The notes beneath the pieces are model-generated. The model did no database searches, was not told the origin of the DNA, and was given only the letters and a program-made list of their open reading frames with translations. Below are positions 63,540-64,000 of a DNA stretch of 64,000 bases, one piece after another. The DNA lies in assembly GCA_964036195.1 (NCBI GenBank), contig OZ038451.1, positions 14,016,529 to 14,080,528 on the forward strand. Reading direction: 5' to 3'. Made by a program: the position numbers and the translations under genes. Source of the stretch: Sphaerolaimus hirsutus. Lineage: Eukaryota > Nematoda > Chromadorea > Monhysterida > Sphaerolaimidae. Position 1 is the first letter of the stretch, and each line of letters opens with the position of its first letter.

Positions 63540-63772
63540 TAGTGATGTAAAGGCACCGGGGCACCGGTGCCCCGGTGCTGGGCACCGAAGGGCACCAGCA
63601 CCGGTGCTGGTGCGGTGCCATTGCAATCTTCAGGGGTGCCATGCCGGTGCCGGTGCCATTTTTTTCAGAATAGCACCGGTGCTGGTGCGGTGCGGTGCCA
63701 TTTTTTTGCCGGTGCCAAAGGTGCTAGCACCAGTGCCGAAGTAAAAGGCACCGGGAAAGGCACCGGCCAAGG
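63540..63772. mobile_element. TAGTGATGTAAA element with GGCACCGGTGCC core
   Basis: Starts TAGTGATGTAAAGGCACC and continues with many GGCACCGGTGCC, GCACCGGTGCTGG and GGTGCCATTTTTTT units. It shares its end with the GGCGCC-cored elements at 23237 and 45256, but the core is different. The right end is not clear. The remaining bases to 64000 are AT-rich without recognised features. Confidence 0.55.
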
Positions 63773-64000
63773 CTTCATGTGCCGTGCAATTTTGTCCATA
63801 GTATGTGCTTATTCATATTTAAAAAAACAGCGATATATTTACCCAACCCTTTTGGCCTTTTTTGTAAACCTCCCATCAAATAAATATACCTACTGTGAAA
63901 TCCATTATACCCGATACGTGATCTGATGAGCGAATCCAAAATTTTGTTGAATTTTAAATAATTTTTATATTTTATATTCATCTTACTTTTTTGTTCAAAA

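Overview
This window is nuclear DNA from an animal, most likely an invertebrate and plausibly an arthropod. The genes are multi-exon with GT-AG introns, the exons encode metazoan proteins (BCAS3, cyclin L, an hnRNP A/B protein, TRMT44, a paxillin-type LIM protein, a BTB-BACK 'serine-enriched' protein, cereblon), and the introns and intergenic DNA are packed with small non-autonomous DNA transposons and satellites. I see no bacterial, viral or organellar genes, rRNA, tRNA or CRISPR arrays. All exon coordinates were worked out by hand from reading frame, splice-site phase and remembered protein families; no database search was run.

Layout from left to right: BCAS3 (minus, N-terminal six coding exons, running off the left edge), a divergent promoter region with a perfect TGACGTCA site, cyclin L (plus, 15 exons, 5784-13321), an hnRNP A/B-type RNA-binding protein (plus, 8 exons, 15541-21691), the tRNA Um44 methyltransferase TRMT44 (plus, 13 exons, 24462-28970), a small unidentified gene (plus, about 31682-32957), a paxillin/Hic-5-type four-LIM protein (plus, 6 exons seen, 36822-39584), a convergent BTB-BACK serine-enriched protein (minus, 13 exons, 46741-40053), a long tandem-repeat block (49.1-54.1 kb), a poorly supported membrane-protein-like segment (56.3-57.0 kb), and cereblon (minus, 9 exons seen, 63043-59234; first exon not found). 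Most genes are housekeeping RNA or signalling genes, and nothing suggests an operon-like functional cluster.

The most interesting system is a family of about 195-bp hairpin transposons that are themselves introns. Three copies (39357-39551, 44915-45106 and 46262-46457) each fill one whole intron. The terminal inverted repeat supplies the GT of the donor, and a duplicated CAG target site supplies the acceptor CAG, so splicing restores the original reading frame exactly. This is the behaviour of introners (DNA transposons that generate introns). Degenerate copies lie at 39.06, 56.74 and 62.76 kb.

Other mobile DNA includes at least six hAT-type MITEs with 8-bp target duplications and G-tract/GGCGCC cores, a second hAT-like family (TAGGGTTGG ends) with a self-nested insertion, a TA-flanked CCGTATTTC family, TAGTGATGTAAA elements with variable palindromic cores, large fold-back palindromes, a 537-bp tandem repeat and a 116-bp satellite with higher-order structure.
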